Assembly: GCF_007846095.1 (NCBI RefSeq)
Contig: NZ_VOEI01000007.1
Location: forward strand, 222,964-286,963
Reading direction: 5' to 3'
DNA length: 64,000 nt
Source of the DNA: Mucilaginibacter achroorhodeus
GTDB lineage: Bacteria; Bacteroidota; Bacteroidia; Sphingobacteriales; Sphingobacteriaceae
Of the stretch, positions 17,211 to 26,643 are shown piece after piece. The position numbers and the translations under genes were made by a program. Each line of letters begins with the position of its first letter. The first letter of the stretch is position 1. The notes beneath the pieces were generated by a model, which was given only the letters and a program-made list of their open reading frames with translations, was not told where the DNA came from and ran no database searches.

Positions 17211-18308
17211 ATGAAAAAAAACATTACTAAATTTTTAGCTTTTAGCTGCATGGCCATCATGTTACTGGCATCATGCAAAAAAGATGAAGTACGAACCGTA
17301 GCACAAACTGCCAAGGGCGGCTCGCTAACGGTATCAACCACAACACCGGCATTAACAAAATCTAATCTTAGCGCTAATGCCATAACCTTAACCGGTTCGG
17401 CACAATCATACGGATACAGCGCGGCACCAACCTATACTTTTCAGATAGCTGTTAAAGGAACCGATTTTGCTAAGCCAACTGAGGTTACGTTACCAGTAGG
17501 CGTGTTTGCCAAAAGCTATAATGTACAGGACTTTAACAACCTGCTATTATCCATGAATTTGCCAACCGGTACGCCGGCTCAATTAGAGATGAGGCTGAAA
17601 AGTTCGCTTAGTTCATCGGCTACTGAAGGTACTGCATATTCAAACGTGGTTACGGTAACCGCTACGCCGTTCGCTTTAGTATCATACATATACGTACCGG
17701 GCGCATACCAGGGCTGGAACCCGCCAACGGCGGATAGCTTACAGTCGCCTACAGGTAATGGTGTTTACACAGGTATTATCAATTTTACTGCAGGCAACCT
17801 CGATTTTAAGATCACGCCTCAAAAGAAATGGGATGTTGCTTATGGCAGCAGCGGTGCCGGCAAGATCAGCACAAGTGGTGGCAATATATCAGCCCCGGCA
17901 GCGGGTAAATACTACTTTACGGTTGACCTGAACAATGGTACGATTACCATGGCACCAGCAGATTACATGTCGGTTATTGGTAACGCACCTGTTGGCAGCA
18001 ACTGGAGCGCCGATATCGATCTGAAGTATAATAATGGCACACTCGCCTGGGAAGGCGCAGTACCAATGGTGGCCGGCGAATTTAAATTCAGGATGGGCCA
18101 CGATTGGGCAAATAGCTACGGTGTACCTAAAACCGGCGGCGATGGCACATTCCTAAACAATACTGAGAATAACAATATCCCTATCACTACAGCAGGTACA
18201 TACAACGTAAGCATTACAACAATTTACAGTGATTATACTACTGATATAAGCAAACTTGGTAAAATAGACAGATCAGCAACTGCGAAATATTCTGTAGTAA
18301 AACAATAA
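17211..18308 (+). CDS. susE: SusE-like starch-binding outer-membrane lipoprotein
   Basis: 365 residues. Lipobox LLASCKKD with Cys near residue 22. The N-terminal SusE domain (about 40-150) contains TPALTKSNLSANAITLTG. Two tandem starch-binding modules follow, with the Trp-bearing motifs YVPGAYQGWNPP and later NAPVGSNWSADIDL / FRMGHDWANSYG. It helps hold starch at the surface. No susF follows; the next gene is an enzyme. A terminator-like hairpin lies just downstream. Confidence 0.85.
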   Translation: MKKNITKFLAFSCMAIMLLASCKKDEVRTVAQTAKGGSLTVSTTTPALTKSNLSANAITLTGSAQSYGYSAAPTYTFQIAVKGTDFAKPTEVTLPVGVFAKSYNVQDFNNLLLSMNLPTGTPAQLEMRLKSSLSSSATEGTAYSNVVTVTATPFALVSYIYVPGAYQGWNPPTADSLQSPTGNGVYTGIINFTAGNLDFKITPQKKWDVAYGSSGAGKISTSGGNISAPAAGKYYFTVDLNNGTITMAPADYMSVIGNAPVGSNWSADIDLKYNNGTLAWEGAVPMVAGEFKFRMGHDWANSYGVPKTGGDGTFLNNTENNNIPITTAGTYNVSITTIYSDYTTDISKLGKIDRSATAKYSVVKQ

Positions 18309-18314
18309 TTTTAT

Positions 18315-18350
18315 AAGTACCGGCTGGGCGTTTCCAACCGGTACTTTTCT
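18315..18350 (+). terminator. terminator-like hairpin after susE
   Basis: AAGTACCGG (18315-18323) and CCGGTACTT (18338-18346) form a perfect 9-bp stem followed by TTCTT. It separates the binding/transport genes from the enzymes. The T run is weak, so partial read-through is likely. Confidence 0.65.
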
Positions 18351-18401
18351 TATAAACACCTTGCTTAGCTACAACCGCCCGGCAAGAGTTACCAATTAAA
18401 A

Positions 18402-20258
18402 ATGATGAGACGGACGCTTAATATTACCCTTGCCTTTTTGCTGCTATGCACCTGTGTAATGGCCCAAATGCCGGCATTAGAAAGAGTGGAACCTGCTTTT
18501 TGGTGGGTTGGGTTTAAGAACCCCAAACTGCAACTGATAGTTCATGGTGATAAGATAAGCTCAAGCAACGTAAGCTTAAATTATCCTGGCGTAAAACTAA
18601 CGGCAGTGCATAAGGTAGAGAACGGTAATTACTTATTTCTCGATATTACGATCAGTCCGGCTACCCGGCCCGGTAAATTTCCCATCACTTTTAAGCAGGC
18701 TGGTAAAAAAGACCTGGTTTATACCTACGAGCTAAAGCAGCGTAATTACACAGCACAGTGGGCACAAGGGGTAACCAACAAGGATCTTATCTATCTTTTA
18801 ATGCCTGATCGTTTTGCGAACGGAGACCCATCTAATGATGTGGTTAAAGGCATGCTTGAAACCGGACTGCACCGCGACTCCATGTACTCGCGCCATGGTG
18901 GCGATATTCAGGGGGTAATAGATCACTTAGGATATTTAAAAGACCTTGGGGTAACCGCTATCTGGATGACGCCGGAAATTGAGAATAACGAGCCGCATGC
19001 CTCGTACCACGGCTATGCGGTTACCGACTACTATAAAATTGATCCGCGCTATGGCACAAACGAGTTATTTAAAACATATGTTGCCAAAAGCCATACAATG
19101 GGTTTAAAGGTTATAAAAGACCTTGTACATAACCATATCGGTACCGAAAGCTGGCTGATACAAGATATGCCCATGAAAAGCTGGGTGCACCAATGGCCTA
19201 AGTACACCAACTCTAATTTCAGGGATGCCGCGGTGATGGATCCGCATGGCGATGCTGCAGATAAAAAGCAGATGCTCGACGGCTGGTTTGATAAACGTAT
19301 GGCCGACCTGAACCAGAATAACCCGTACGTACAAAACTACCTTACGCAAAACCACATCTGGTGGGTTGAGTATGCAGGTATAGATGGATTTAGGTTAGAT
19401 ACTTACCCTTATAACGATGCCGTTTACATGGCCGATTGGGCAAAGAAGGTAAAGGCCGAGTTTCCGCGCTTATCCATCTTTGGTGAAACGCTGGTTTGGT
19501 CTGTAGCTAACCAGGCTTATTTCACACAGGGGAACACCGTAAACCGGGGGTTTGATACCCAATTACCAGGCATAACTGATGCCCAGATAAAAGATGCCAT
19601 TACCGAAGCATTAAATGGCAAGGAAGGCTGGACTGATGGGGTAAACCGCATCTACAACATTGTAGCGCAGGATTTTATGTATCAGGACCCAACCCGTAAC
19701 ACCATCTTCCTGGATAATCATGACATGAGCCGTTTTTACTCTGTAGTGAATGAAGACTTTACCAAATTCAAATCAGGTATGGCAATGCTGCTTACCATGC
19801 GTGGTGTGCCTCAAATGTATTATGGCGACGAGATACTCATGAAAGGTTATTCAAACCCTGATGGCTTGGTTCGTGAAGATTTTGAGGGAGGATGGAAAGG
19901 TGACAAAAAAGATAAGTTCACCGCTGGCGGTCGTGATAAAAAGGAAAATGAAGCTTTCAACTATGTCCGCACATTGGCAAACTATCGCAAAAACACCCCG
20001 GCATTACAAACAGGTAATCTGATGCAGTATATCCCGCGCAACGGCATTTACACCTACTTTAGGTATGATGCAAACAAGACCGTGATGATAGCTTACAATG
20101 GTGGCGAAAAAGAATCGACTTTAAACACCGATTATTTTGTTGAGCGCATGGCCGGCTTCAACAGCGGTACAGATGTCATCACCGGGCAAAGGATAAGCAA
20201 CATCAAAGAACTGGTTATCCCGGCCAAAACAACACTGATAATAGAATTAAGCAAATGA
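18402..20258 (+). CDS. susA: periplasmic GH13 cyclomaltodextrinase/neopullulanase, SusA-like
   Basis: 618 residues with an Sec signal peptide (MMRRTLNITLAFLLLCTCVMAQ) and no lipobox, so periplasmic. An N-terminal beta domain of the cyclomaltodextrinase type (about 25-120) precedes the TIM barrel. The catalytic triad is Asp333 (GFRLDTYP), Glu362 (FGETLVW) and Asp441 (FLDNHDMS). A C-terminal beta domain ends at TTLIIELSK. It should hydrolyse imported maltodextrins to maltose and glucose. The stop overlaps the next start (ATGA). Confidence 0.88.
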   Translation: MMRRTLNITLAFLLLCTCVMAQMPALERVEPAFWWVGFKNPKLQLIVHGDKISSSNVSLNYPGVKLTAVHKVENGNYLFLDITISPATRPGKFPITFKQAGKKDLVYTYELKQRNYTAQWAQGVTNKDLIYLLMPDRFANGDPSNDVVKGMLETGLHRDSMYSRHGGDIQGVIDHLGYLKDLGVTAIWMTPEIENNEPHASYHGYAVTDYYKIDPRYGTNELFKTYVAKSHTMGLKVIKDLVHNHIGTESWLIQDMPMKSWVHQWPKYTNSNFRDAAVMDPHGDAADKKQMLDGWFDKRMADLNQNNPYVQNYLTQNHIWWVEYAGIDGFRLDTYPYNDAVYMADWAKKVKAEFPRLSIFGETLVWSVANQAYFTQGNTVNRGFDTQLPGITDAQIKDAITEALNGKEGWTDGVNRIYNIVAQDFMYQDPTRNTIFLDNHDMSRFYSVVNEDFTKFKSGMAMLLTMRGVPQMYYGDEILMKGYSNPDGLVREDFEGGWKGDKKDKFTAGGRDKKENEAFNYVRTLANYRKNTPALQTGNLMQYIPRNGIYTYFRYDANKTVMIAYNGGEKESTLNTDYFVERMAGFNSGTDVITGQRISNIKELVIPAKTTLIIELSK

Positions 20259-21649
20259 TAGCCGAAGAGCAAAAAAATCAAACACAGCCATCAGCTAAAA
20301 AGCCGGCAGCTGTGCAAAAGCCAAAGCTTACCTTTTGGCAGATCTTTAACATGAGTTTCGGCTTTTTGGGTATACAGTTCGGCTTTGCATTGCAGAATGG
20401 TAATGCGTCGCGCATATTACAAAGCTTTGGTGCCGATGTAGAACATCTATCGCTGTTTTGGCTGGCAGCCCCTATAACAGGTATGATTGTTCAGCCAATC
20501 ATCGGGCATTACAGCGACCATACCTGGAACCGCCTTGGCCGTCGTAAGCCATACTTTTTAACAGGGGGTATCTTATCCGCGCTTGCACTATTCTTTCTGC
20601 CAAACTCGGCAGTGCTGATGTTCTTGCCGCCGGTTATGGTTGGTGCCGGCATTTTAATGATCATGGATGCATCTTTCAATGTAGCCATGGAGCCATTTCG
20701 TGCGCTCATCGGCGATAACCTGCCCGATAGCCAGCGAAGCCTTGGCTTTTCGGTACAAACCTTCCTTATCGGCATTGGTGCGGTTACAGGATCAGTGTTG
20801 CCGTGGGTAATAAGCTATTTTATCGGCACTCAAACGGCAACGCCCGGGCATGTACAGCCAAACGTTACTTACTCCTTTTACGTGGGTGCCCTGGTGATGA
20901 TAATTTGCCTGTTGTGGACCGTTCTGAGGACCAGGGAATATTCACCATCAGAATACGCGAACTTTCATCCGGAAGAAGCCGGAGAAGAACCAAAACGCGG
21001 ATTAAGCCAGATCTTTAAAGATTTTAAAAACATGCCAACAGCCATGCGACAGTTGGGTTTGGTTCAGTTCTTTTCATGGTTTGCTTTATTCTCCATGTGG
21101 GTGTTTGCATCTCCTGCTATCGCCACACATATCTTTCATGTTGATCTGAAAGATACAACCTCTGTAAAAGCTGCGGAGGCTGGTGACTGGGTAACGTTAA
21201 TGTTTGGCGTTTATAACGGCGTATCGGCGCTTTACGCACTTTGCCTTTCGGCAATTGCCCGTGCTACAAGTCGAAAACTGGCGCATGCGTTTTCGTTAAT
21301 TGCCGGCGGTATTGGGCTGATCTCCATCTTCTTTATACAAAACCCTCATATGCTGATATTGAGCATGGTTGGCGTAGGTTTAGCCTGGGCGAGTATTTTG
21401 GCGATGCCGTACGCAATTCTTTCAGGCTCTATCCCGGCGAAAAAGATGGGCGTATACATGGGCATTTTTAACTTTTTCATCACCTTCCCGCAAATTGTAA
21501 ACGGCTTTTTTGGTGGCTGGATAGTGAAAAATTTATTCGGCGGACAAGCCATTTATGCTTTAGTGCTTGCCGGCATTTTTATGCTGTGCGCAGCCGTATC
21601 AGTGATATACGTACAAGACGGAAAAGACATTAAATACGCAAAAAGCTGA
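20255..21649 (+). CDS. MFS sugar transporter (SLC45/GPH-like), probable maltose importer
   Basis: 464 residues, about 12 membrane helices, with a soluble Lys/Pro-rich N-terminus. The loop between helices 2 and 3 has the signature GHYSDHTWNRLGRRKPYFL, typical of the disaccharide transporter group. A central hydrophilic loop (YSPSEYANFHPEEAGEEPKRG) divides the two halves. The 4-base overlap with the GH13 gene and the position in the locus point to uptake of maltose or maltodextrin into the cytoplasm. Confidence 0.88.
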   Translation: MIAEEQKNQTQPSAKKPAAVQKPKLTFWQIFNMSFGFLGIQFGFALQNGNASRILQSFGADVEHLSLFWLAAPITGMIVQPIIGHYSDHTWNRLGRRKPYFLTGGILSALALFFLPNSAVLMFLPPVMVGAGILMIMDASFNVAMEPFRALIGDNLPDSQRSLGFSVQTFLIGIGAVTGSVLPWVISYFIGTQTATPGHVQPNVTYSFYVGALVMIICLLWTVLRTREYSPSEYANFHPEEAGEEPKRGLSQIFKDFKNMPTAMRQLGLVQFFSWFALFSMWVFASPAIATHIFHVDLKDTTSVKAAEAGDWVTLMFGVYNGVSALYALCLSAIARATSRKLAHAFSLIAGGIGLISIFFIQNPHMLILSMVGVGLAWASILAMPYAILSGSIPAKKMGVYMGIFNFFITFPQIVNGFFGGWIVKNLFGGQAIYALVLAGIFMLCAAVSVIYVQDGKDIKYAKS

Positions 21650-21692
21650 GGCTTGTTTTCAACAGCATTCCTTTAAATCATCAACCAATTTT

Positions 21693-23609
21693 ATGAAACG
21701 GATAATTTACTTAACAGGCCTTATTTGCGTAATGCTGGCAACAGCAAGCTGCAGGAAAAACGATATCCAACATTCTTCACCCGGCTCGCCTACAGGCGGT
21801 GAAGTATCGGTGCCTAACGGCAAGCCATTGCCAACCGGCGCTGGCGACGGGGTAACATTCCTTAACTCGGGCACGTCCGCGATCTTTAATATCTACGCCC
21901 CCGGCAAAACATCAATGGCCGTTATCGGCGAGTTTAATAATTGGTCGCCCACTGCCATGACCGTAACGCCCGATGGCAACAACTGGTGGGTACAAATAGA
22001 TAACCTTGACGCTAATAAAGAATACGCCTACCAGTACCTTGCAGATGGCACTTTAAAGGTTGCAGACCCTTACTGTGAAAAGGTCCTTGATCCGGATAAC
22101 GATAAATACATCCCGGCATCAGTATATCCAAACTTAAAGGCATACCCTGCGGGCCAAACCGGTATTGTGAGCGTAATGCAGGCAAACCAGCCAACCTATG
22201 CCTGGAAGAACACCAATTTTACACGCCCGGATAAAAACAAGCTGGTGATATACGAATTACATGTGCGCGATTTTGTTGGCACCCACTTTTACAAAACCAT
22301 TGCCGATACGCTTAGCTACCTGAGCAATTTGGGTGTAAATGCCATTGAGCTGATGCCCGTGAACGAGTTTGAAGGTAACTCATCATGGGGATATAATCCA
22401 TCGTTCTACTTCGCAGTAGATAAATACTATGGAACTAAAAACGATTTAAAGGCACTGATAGACGCCTGCCACGCAAAAGGCATGGCAGTGATATTAGATA
22501 TGGTGCTTAATCATTCTTTCGGGCAATCGCCAATGGTGCAGTTGTACTTTGATAAGAATACGCAAAAGCCACTAAGCACTAACCCCTGGTTTAATGTAGA
22601 CCCACGGCACCCATACAACGTCGGCTATGATTTTAACCACCAAAGCGCGGCAACAAAGTATTTCGCTAAAAACGTGATGAAGTTTTACATGCAGCAATAC
22701 CATATAGACGGCTATCGCTTCGACCTGGCAAAAGGCTTCACTCAAACCTTAAGTACAGATGATGCTTCCTTTGCTGCTTATGATGCAAGCCGTGTAGCCA
22801 TCTGGAACGACTATAAAAATTTCATTAACAGCATAGACAACAATAACTTTTACACCATCCTGGAATTCTTCGGTGGCGACCGCGAGGAAAAAGAACTATC
22901 AGACAACGGTATGATGTTGTGGAACAACCTGAATTATAATTTTAATGAGGCAACCATGGGCTACGTCCCAACGTCAAATTTCTCGCGCCTTTACTTCAGC
23001 AACCATAGTGGCTTTACACAGCCGGAAAATATTGTAAGCTATATGGAAAGCCACGACGAGGAGCGCCTGATGTTTAAAAACATCACCTACGGCAATAGCA
23101 GCGGCGCTAATGGCTATAATGTAAAAACACTTTCCACGGCTTTAGCTCGCCAGGAAACTGCAGCAGCATTTTTATTTACCGCCCCGGGCCCTAAAATGCT
23201 ATGGCAGTTTGGCGAATTGGGTTATGATGTATCTATCGATGTAAATGGCCGTACCGGTGAAAAGCCGTTGCACTGGGAGTATAATAACGATGCTTTACGC
23301 CATAAGCTTTATGCAACGTTTGCCAAGCTCATTAAAATGAAGATCAACAACCCGGTGTTTACAACATCTACCATCACCTATAATTCATCGGGTTCCATCA
23401 AAACAGCTAACCTTACCGGTGCCGACGGTACAATGGTGGTTGTAGCTGGCAACTTTGATGTAAATAGCCAGGCAGTATCTATTGCCTTCCCGAGCGCGGG
23501 TACTTGGTATGACTACATGTCGGGCACAACTGTTAATGTAACCGCACCGTTTACGGCCACTTACGCTCCTGGTGAATACCACATCTACAGCAGTAAAGCC
23601 TTAAAATAA
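21693..23609 (+). CDS. susG: surface GH13 alpha-amylase with CBM48-like domain, SusG-like
   Basis: 638 residues. A lipobox (LATASCRK, Cys near residue 20) indicates a lipoprotein. Residues about 50-140 form a CBM48-like module (APGKTSMAVIGEFNNWSPTAM). The GH13 barrel carries Asp344 (DGYRFDLAKG), Glu391 (TILEFFGGD) and Asp455 (MESHDEER). A C-terminal beta domain follows. It probably makes the first cuts in starch at the cell surface. The domain order is closer to branching/pullulanase-type GH13 enzymes than to Bacteroides SusG, so the precise linkage specificity is open. Confidence 0.82.
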   Translation: MKRIIYLTGLICVMLATASCRKNDIQHSSPGSPTGGEVSVPNGKPLPTGAGDGVTFLNSGTSAIFNIYAPGKTSMAVIGEFNNWSPTAMTVTPDGNNWWVQIDNLDANKEYAYQYLADGTLKVADPYCEKVLDPDNDKYIPASVYPNLKAYPAGQTGIVSVMQANQPTYAWKNTNFTRPDKNKLVIYELHVRDFVGTHFYKTIADTLSYLSNLGVNAIELMPVNEFEGNSSWGYNPSFYFAVDKYYGTKNDLKALIDACHAKGMAVILDMVLNHSFGQSPMVQLYFDKNTQKPLSTNPWFNVDPRHPYNVGYDFNHQSAATKYFAKNVMKFYMQQYHIDGYRFDLAKGFTQTLSTDDASFAAYDASRVAIWNDYKNFINSIDNNNFYTILEFFGGDREEKELSDNGMMLWNNLNYNFNEATMGYVPTSNFSRLYFSNHSGFTQPENIVSYMESHDEERLMFKNITYGNSSGANGYNVKTLSTALARQETAAAFLFTAPGPKMLWQFGELGYDVSIDVNGRTGEKPLHWEYNNDALRHKLYATFAKLIKMKINNPVFTTSTITYNSSGSIKTANLTGADGTMVVVAGNFDVNSQAVSIAFPSAGTWYDYMSGTTVNVTAPFTATYAPGEYHIYSSKALK

Positions 23610-23618
23610 TAGATCTGA

Positions 23619-23660
23619 TCTCTGAGTGAGAAACGTATCACTCCTCACTCAGAGACTTTT
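23619..23660 (+). terminator. terminator of the Sus operon
   Basis: TCTCTGAGTGAG (23619-23630) and CTCACTCAGAGA (23644-23655) form a 12-bp stem followed by CTTTTG. It lies between convergent genes and probably serves both. Confidence 0.75.
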
Positions 23661-23684
23661 GATTAGCTAACTTCATCTCAACTA

Positions 23685-24878
23685 TTAAAGAACACTAAAC
23701 AGCCTTACCACAGGTTTACCGGTCTGATTAAAAATATCAGTCACGGTCAATCTTGCTTTGTATCTCCCTTTCGGCAAAGCAGTTTTTATTGCCGCCGATT
23801 TTTTTTCAGGCAGCAGCCATTCTTCCTTTTGCAAAATCTTGCCTCTATTATCCAAGATCTCCACCTTTGATGAAAACTGCGGTGCAGTTTTGTTATCTGT
23901 GGACCAACTTACCCGGATGGATTTTGCTGCGTATGATGCCGTAAGTTTTGCGATAGCGCCAACACTTAATTTTGGTGCCTCACCCTGTTGTGCTTGTTCC
24001 GGCAGATCCAGTCTTCGGCTATCTCCAAATGTTTCATTTGGCTTTGTTTCACCGCCATGCTGCATATAGTAGGCATCTTCCTTTGGGTCATAACCGGCAT
24101 CAAAGCTGCGGTCATATTTCCCGTTTCTGGCCTTGTCATTCCCGTTTGCGTTAAAGAAACGGCGATTGTGCTTTTCCCATTTATTATCGGTAGTTAATGC
24201 CCAGCAATCCTTAAAAAATGCTTTCCTGATGTAACGCCCATCCCAGGCGGGGTTAGTTCCATCCCAGTTCTCTAAAAAGGCATCATCACGCTTTCCTAAA
24301 AACCCCTCCCTATCGGCCTCAGCCAGGGTTGAGGTATGGAACCAGCTACCGGTGCTCATGTCCTGTATAAACGTAGCCACAAAAAACTCACCGTTGCTTT
24401 TCCATGAACGTATAGCAATGTTGTACCAGGTATTTAACCTCCATTTGTATGGGTTTATAGTTTTCCATCCGTCTCCCTCGCCGCCAAAGCGGCTGGTGAA
24501 AGTTTTAGGCCCGGCGTATGACACTCTCGATAATACCTTTCCGGCTGTGTTAGGGTCCCATAGGGAGGCTATCAATATATTCGGCGTGCCAAAATCCTTG
24601 TCCGGCGTTTGCTGCAGCCCATCATAACCGCCCCTAAAATTGTGAACAGAGAAATACTCAGCATCTGCCGAACGCGTGATCTTAATCTTATGGATGCGCG
24701 CAACTGCATCTGACGAGAAATCAAAGAAAATGTGCTGCGACGGCGCTGCGTTCTCGGTTTGCGTTTCACTGCCGTTCTGCGGTAGCGTTGTATCCTTTGA
24801 TTGTGCATGGACCTCAAAAGCGTTTAAAATTAATATAACCGATATCAAAAAGGCAGATGTAAAAAGTCTTGTTTTCAT
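23685..24878 (-). CDS. secreted DUF3472 family protein
   Basis: 397 residues with a signal peptide ending at VHAQ. The body has the DUF3472 pattern of aromatic beta strands and Gly-rich turns (YFSVHNFRGGYDGLQ, SRFGGEGDGWKT, WYNIAIRSW, GSWFHTSTLAE). A C-terminal fibronectin-like region (ASYAAKSIRVSWSTDNKT...) follows. The function of the family is unknown, though members occur in polysaccharide loci. It converges on the Sus operon and is divergent from a phosphoesterase gene. Confidence 0.72.
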   Translation of the reverse strand: MKTRLFTSAFLISVILILNAFEVHAQSKDTTLPQNGSETQTENAAPSQHIFFDFSSDAVARIHKIKITRSADAEYFSVHNFRGGYDGLQQTPDKDFGTPNILIASLWDPNTAGKVLSRVSYAGPKTFTSRFGGEGDGWKTINPYKWRLNTWYNIAIRSWKSNGEFFVATFIQDMSTGSWFHTSTLAEADREGFLGKRDDAFLENWDGTNPAWDGRYIRKAFFKDCWALTTDNKWEKHNRRFFNANGNDKARNGKYDRSFDAGYDPKEDAYYMQHGGETKPNETFGDSRRLDLPEQAQQGEAPKLSVGAIAKLTASYAAKSIRVSWSTDNKTAPQFSSKVEILDNRGKILQKEEWLLPEKKSAAIKTALPKGRYKARLTVTDIFNQTGKPVVRLFSVL

Positions 24879-24918
24879 TAATTATTGGTGATTAATAGTA
24901 AACCTGCACCATAATGGC

Positions 24919-24964
24919 TTGATATGCAATATCAATCGCTAAAACTAAAAATTTACATTTAGCG
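24919..24964. promoter_or_regulatory. two consecutive inverted repeats in a divergent promoter region
   Basis: TTGATAT-gca-ATATCAA (24919-24935) is a perfect palindrome, followed at once by CGCTAAA (24937-24943) and TTTAGCG (24958-24964). Both lie in the 97-base gap between divergent genes, so they may be operators or overlapping promoter elements. Confidence 0.45.
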
Positions 24965-24975
24965 TTCCTACAATT

Positions 24976-25884
24976 ATGAAACTTCTGTTTTATGTATGTT
25001 TGGTATTGCTTTTTGTTTCAACTACCGCAGAAGCGCAGAACAAACCTTTTATTGCTTTCGCCAGTGATACCCAGGAACCTATGTGGGTTGAAAAATTGTT
25101 CCTTAAATCGAACAATAACCTGCTGGCTACCAAAATGATATTTAAGGATGTTGACAGCCTGCAGCCCAAAGCCTTTTTCATTCTGGGAGATGTGGTATCT
25201 GTCGGCCGCAAAAAAAAAGCCTGGAAAAATATAGATACTTATCTGGCCAAACTGGTTAAAGATTCCATCCCTGTATATGCCACGTTGGGCAACCACGAGG
25301 TGATGTTCAACGCCAAAAAGGGCATCACTAACTTCAGGAAACGCTTCCCGGCGTATGATCCATCCGGCTATACTGAAATAGTAGATTCCGTTGCCGTGAT
25401 ACTGCTTAACAGCAATTTTTCAAAAATGCAGGTTGCGGAAATTGCGCAGCAAAACAAGTGGTATGCTGATAAAATAAGTGCGTTAGACGCTGACCCGGCC
25501 ATTAAGCTCATTATTGTGGGTTGCCACCACTCGCCCTACACCAACAGCTCTATAGTAAGTCCATCAGCAATAGTGGGCGATAGTTTTGTTCCGCCGTTTA
25601 TCAAATCAAAGAAAGGTGCACTGTTTCTCTCAGGCCACTCCCATAACTTCGAGCGATTCAAGATGCTGGGCAAAACCTTCCTGGTAATTGGCGGCGGTGG
25701 CGGGCTGCACCAGCCACTCAGCAAAAAAGACAGGCAAATGAAAGACCTTGCGCCGGATTACAAACCCGATTTCCACTACCTTACCGTAAGCCGCGATGGC
25801 GACAAACTCAAGATCCTGTCCCGCAGGCTTAAGCCTGACTTTAGTGCATTTGACAATGGCTATAAATTGGAGGCGGGTAAGTAG
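24976..25884 (+). CDS. secreted metallophosphoesterase
   Basis: 302 residues with a signal peptide (…VSTTAEAQ). The calcineurin-like fold is shown by the metal ligand motifs FASDTQ, FFILGDVV, TLGNHEVMF, GCHHSPY and LSGHSHNFERF. The first motif has Asp-Thr-Gln in place of the common Asp-x-His, an atypical ligand set. A purple-acid-phosphatase-type or phosphodiesterase role is possible; the substrate is unknown. It ends 17 bases from the convergent alkylation-repair gene. Confidence 0.85.
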   Translation: MKLLFYVCLVLLFVSTTAEAQNKPFIAFASDTQEPMWVEKLFLKSNNNLLATKMIFKDVDSLQPKAFFILGDVVSVGRKKKAWKNIDTYLAKLVKDSIPVYATLGNHEVMFNAKKGITNFRKRFPAYDPSGYTEIVDSVAVILLNSNFSKMQVAEIAQQNKWYADKISALDADPAIKLIIVGCHHSPYTNSSIVSPSAIVGDSFVPPFIKSKKGALFLSGHSHNFERFKMLGKTFLVIGGGGGLHQPLSKKDRQMKDLAPDYKPDFHYLTVSRDGDKLKILSRRLKPDFSAFDNGYKLEAGK

Positions 25885-25901
25885 GAAATATTTTTAAGCT
25901 T

Positions 25902-26570
25902 TTATTTCTGCCGCTTTACCATCTCATTTATCCAGATCGGTGCAAACGGAGAAACGCAGCCTTTTGATGTAGGGTAATCTCGGAAAATACCTAAACGTTC
26001 GCCTATTTCAAGCGCCCGGTCGCGATATGCGGTATGATTGATGCCAATTTGTGCAAGTGCGGTGTTCATTGTCCATTGTACTTCAGGCGCAGCAACGGGC
26101 ATTTCAGCTTCTATACGGTCAAGGATAGCCGGGATGTCGATTCCCTGCGCACTGCGGGCAATACGGCCGCTGGTTAAGCCCCAGCCCAGGCGTGCGGGCA
26201 TTCCGCTTATACCTGTCTGCATCCATTGCTGCCGCAACTCTTCCTTATCAGGATGTTCTTTTAAAATATTAGAGGATAGCCAGTCTATTACGTGAGGGAA
26301 CTGCTCCGACTTTGCCATTTCAGTTACTTCTGCTGCCGAAAGCTGGGCTGGCTTCATGATCAAGGTTGCAATAAAACGAGCTTCTACATTGCCTGTGGCC
26401 CAAAGTGCTTTGCCCAATTCGTGATCGGTTTTGATCTTGTTGGCAATGGCGCGTATATCGCCCATTTTAACGCCAAACTGGTTATCACCTGCACCGAACT
26501 TTTTGTTATGCGCGCGTACCTTTTCGTTACCGAGTGCCTTAAGCTGGTCTAACACTTCGTTTACTGTCAT
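25902..26570 (-). CDS. AlkD-like DNA alkylation repair protein
   Basis: 222 residues made of HEAT-like helical repeats without signal or membrane segment. Family features include FGVKMGDIRAIANKI near residue 33, EARFIATLI, VIDWLSSNIL and WTMNTALAQIG. AlkD proteins excise bulky or charged alkylated bases. The divergent cupin gene starts 73 bases away. Confidence 0.85.
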   Translation of the reverse strand: MTVNEVLDQLKALGNEKVRAHNKKFGAGDNQFGVKMGDIRAIANKIKTDHELGKALWATGNVEARFIATLIMKPAQLSAAEVTEMAKSEQFPHVIDWLSSNILKEHPDKEELRQQWMQTGISGMPARLGWGLTSGRIARSAQGIDIPAILDRIEAEMPVAAPEVQWTMNTALAQIGINHTAYRDRALEIGERLGIFRDYPTSKGCVSPFAPIWINEMVKRQK

Positions 26571-26643
26571 AAAACTAATTTATGATTTTATTAAATACAG
26601 GGCAACCTTGTCAACCCAAGTTTGTTGACTAAGAAAACTCAAC

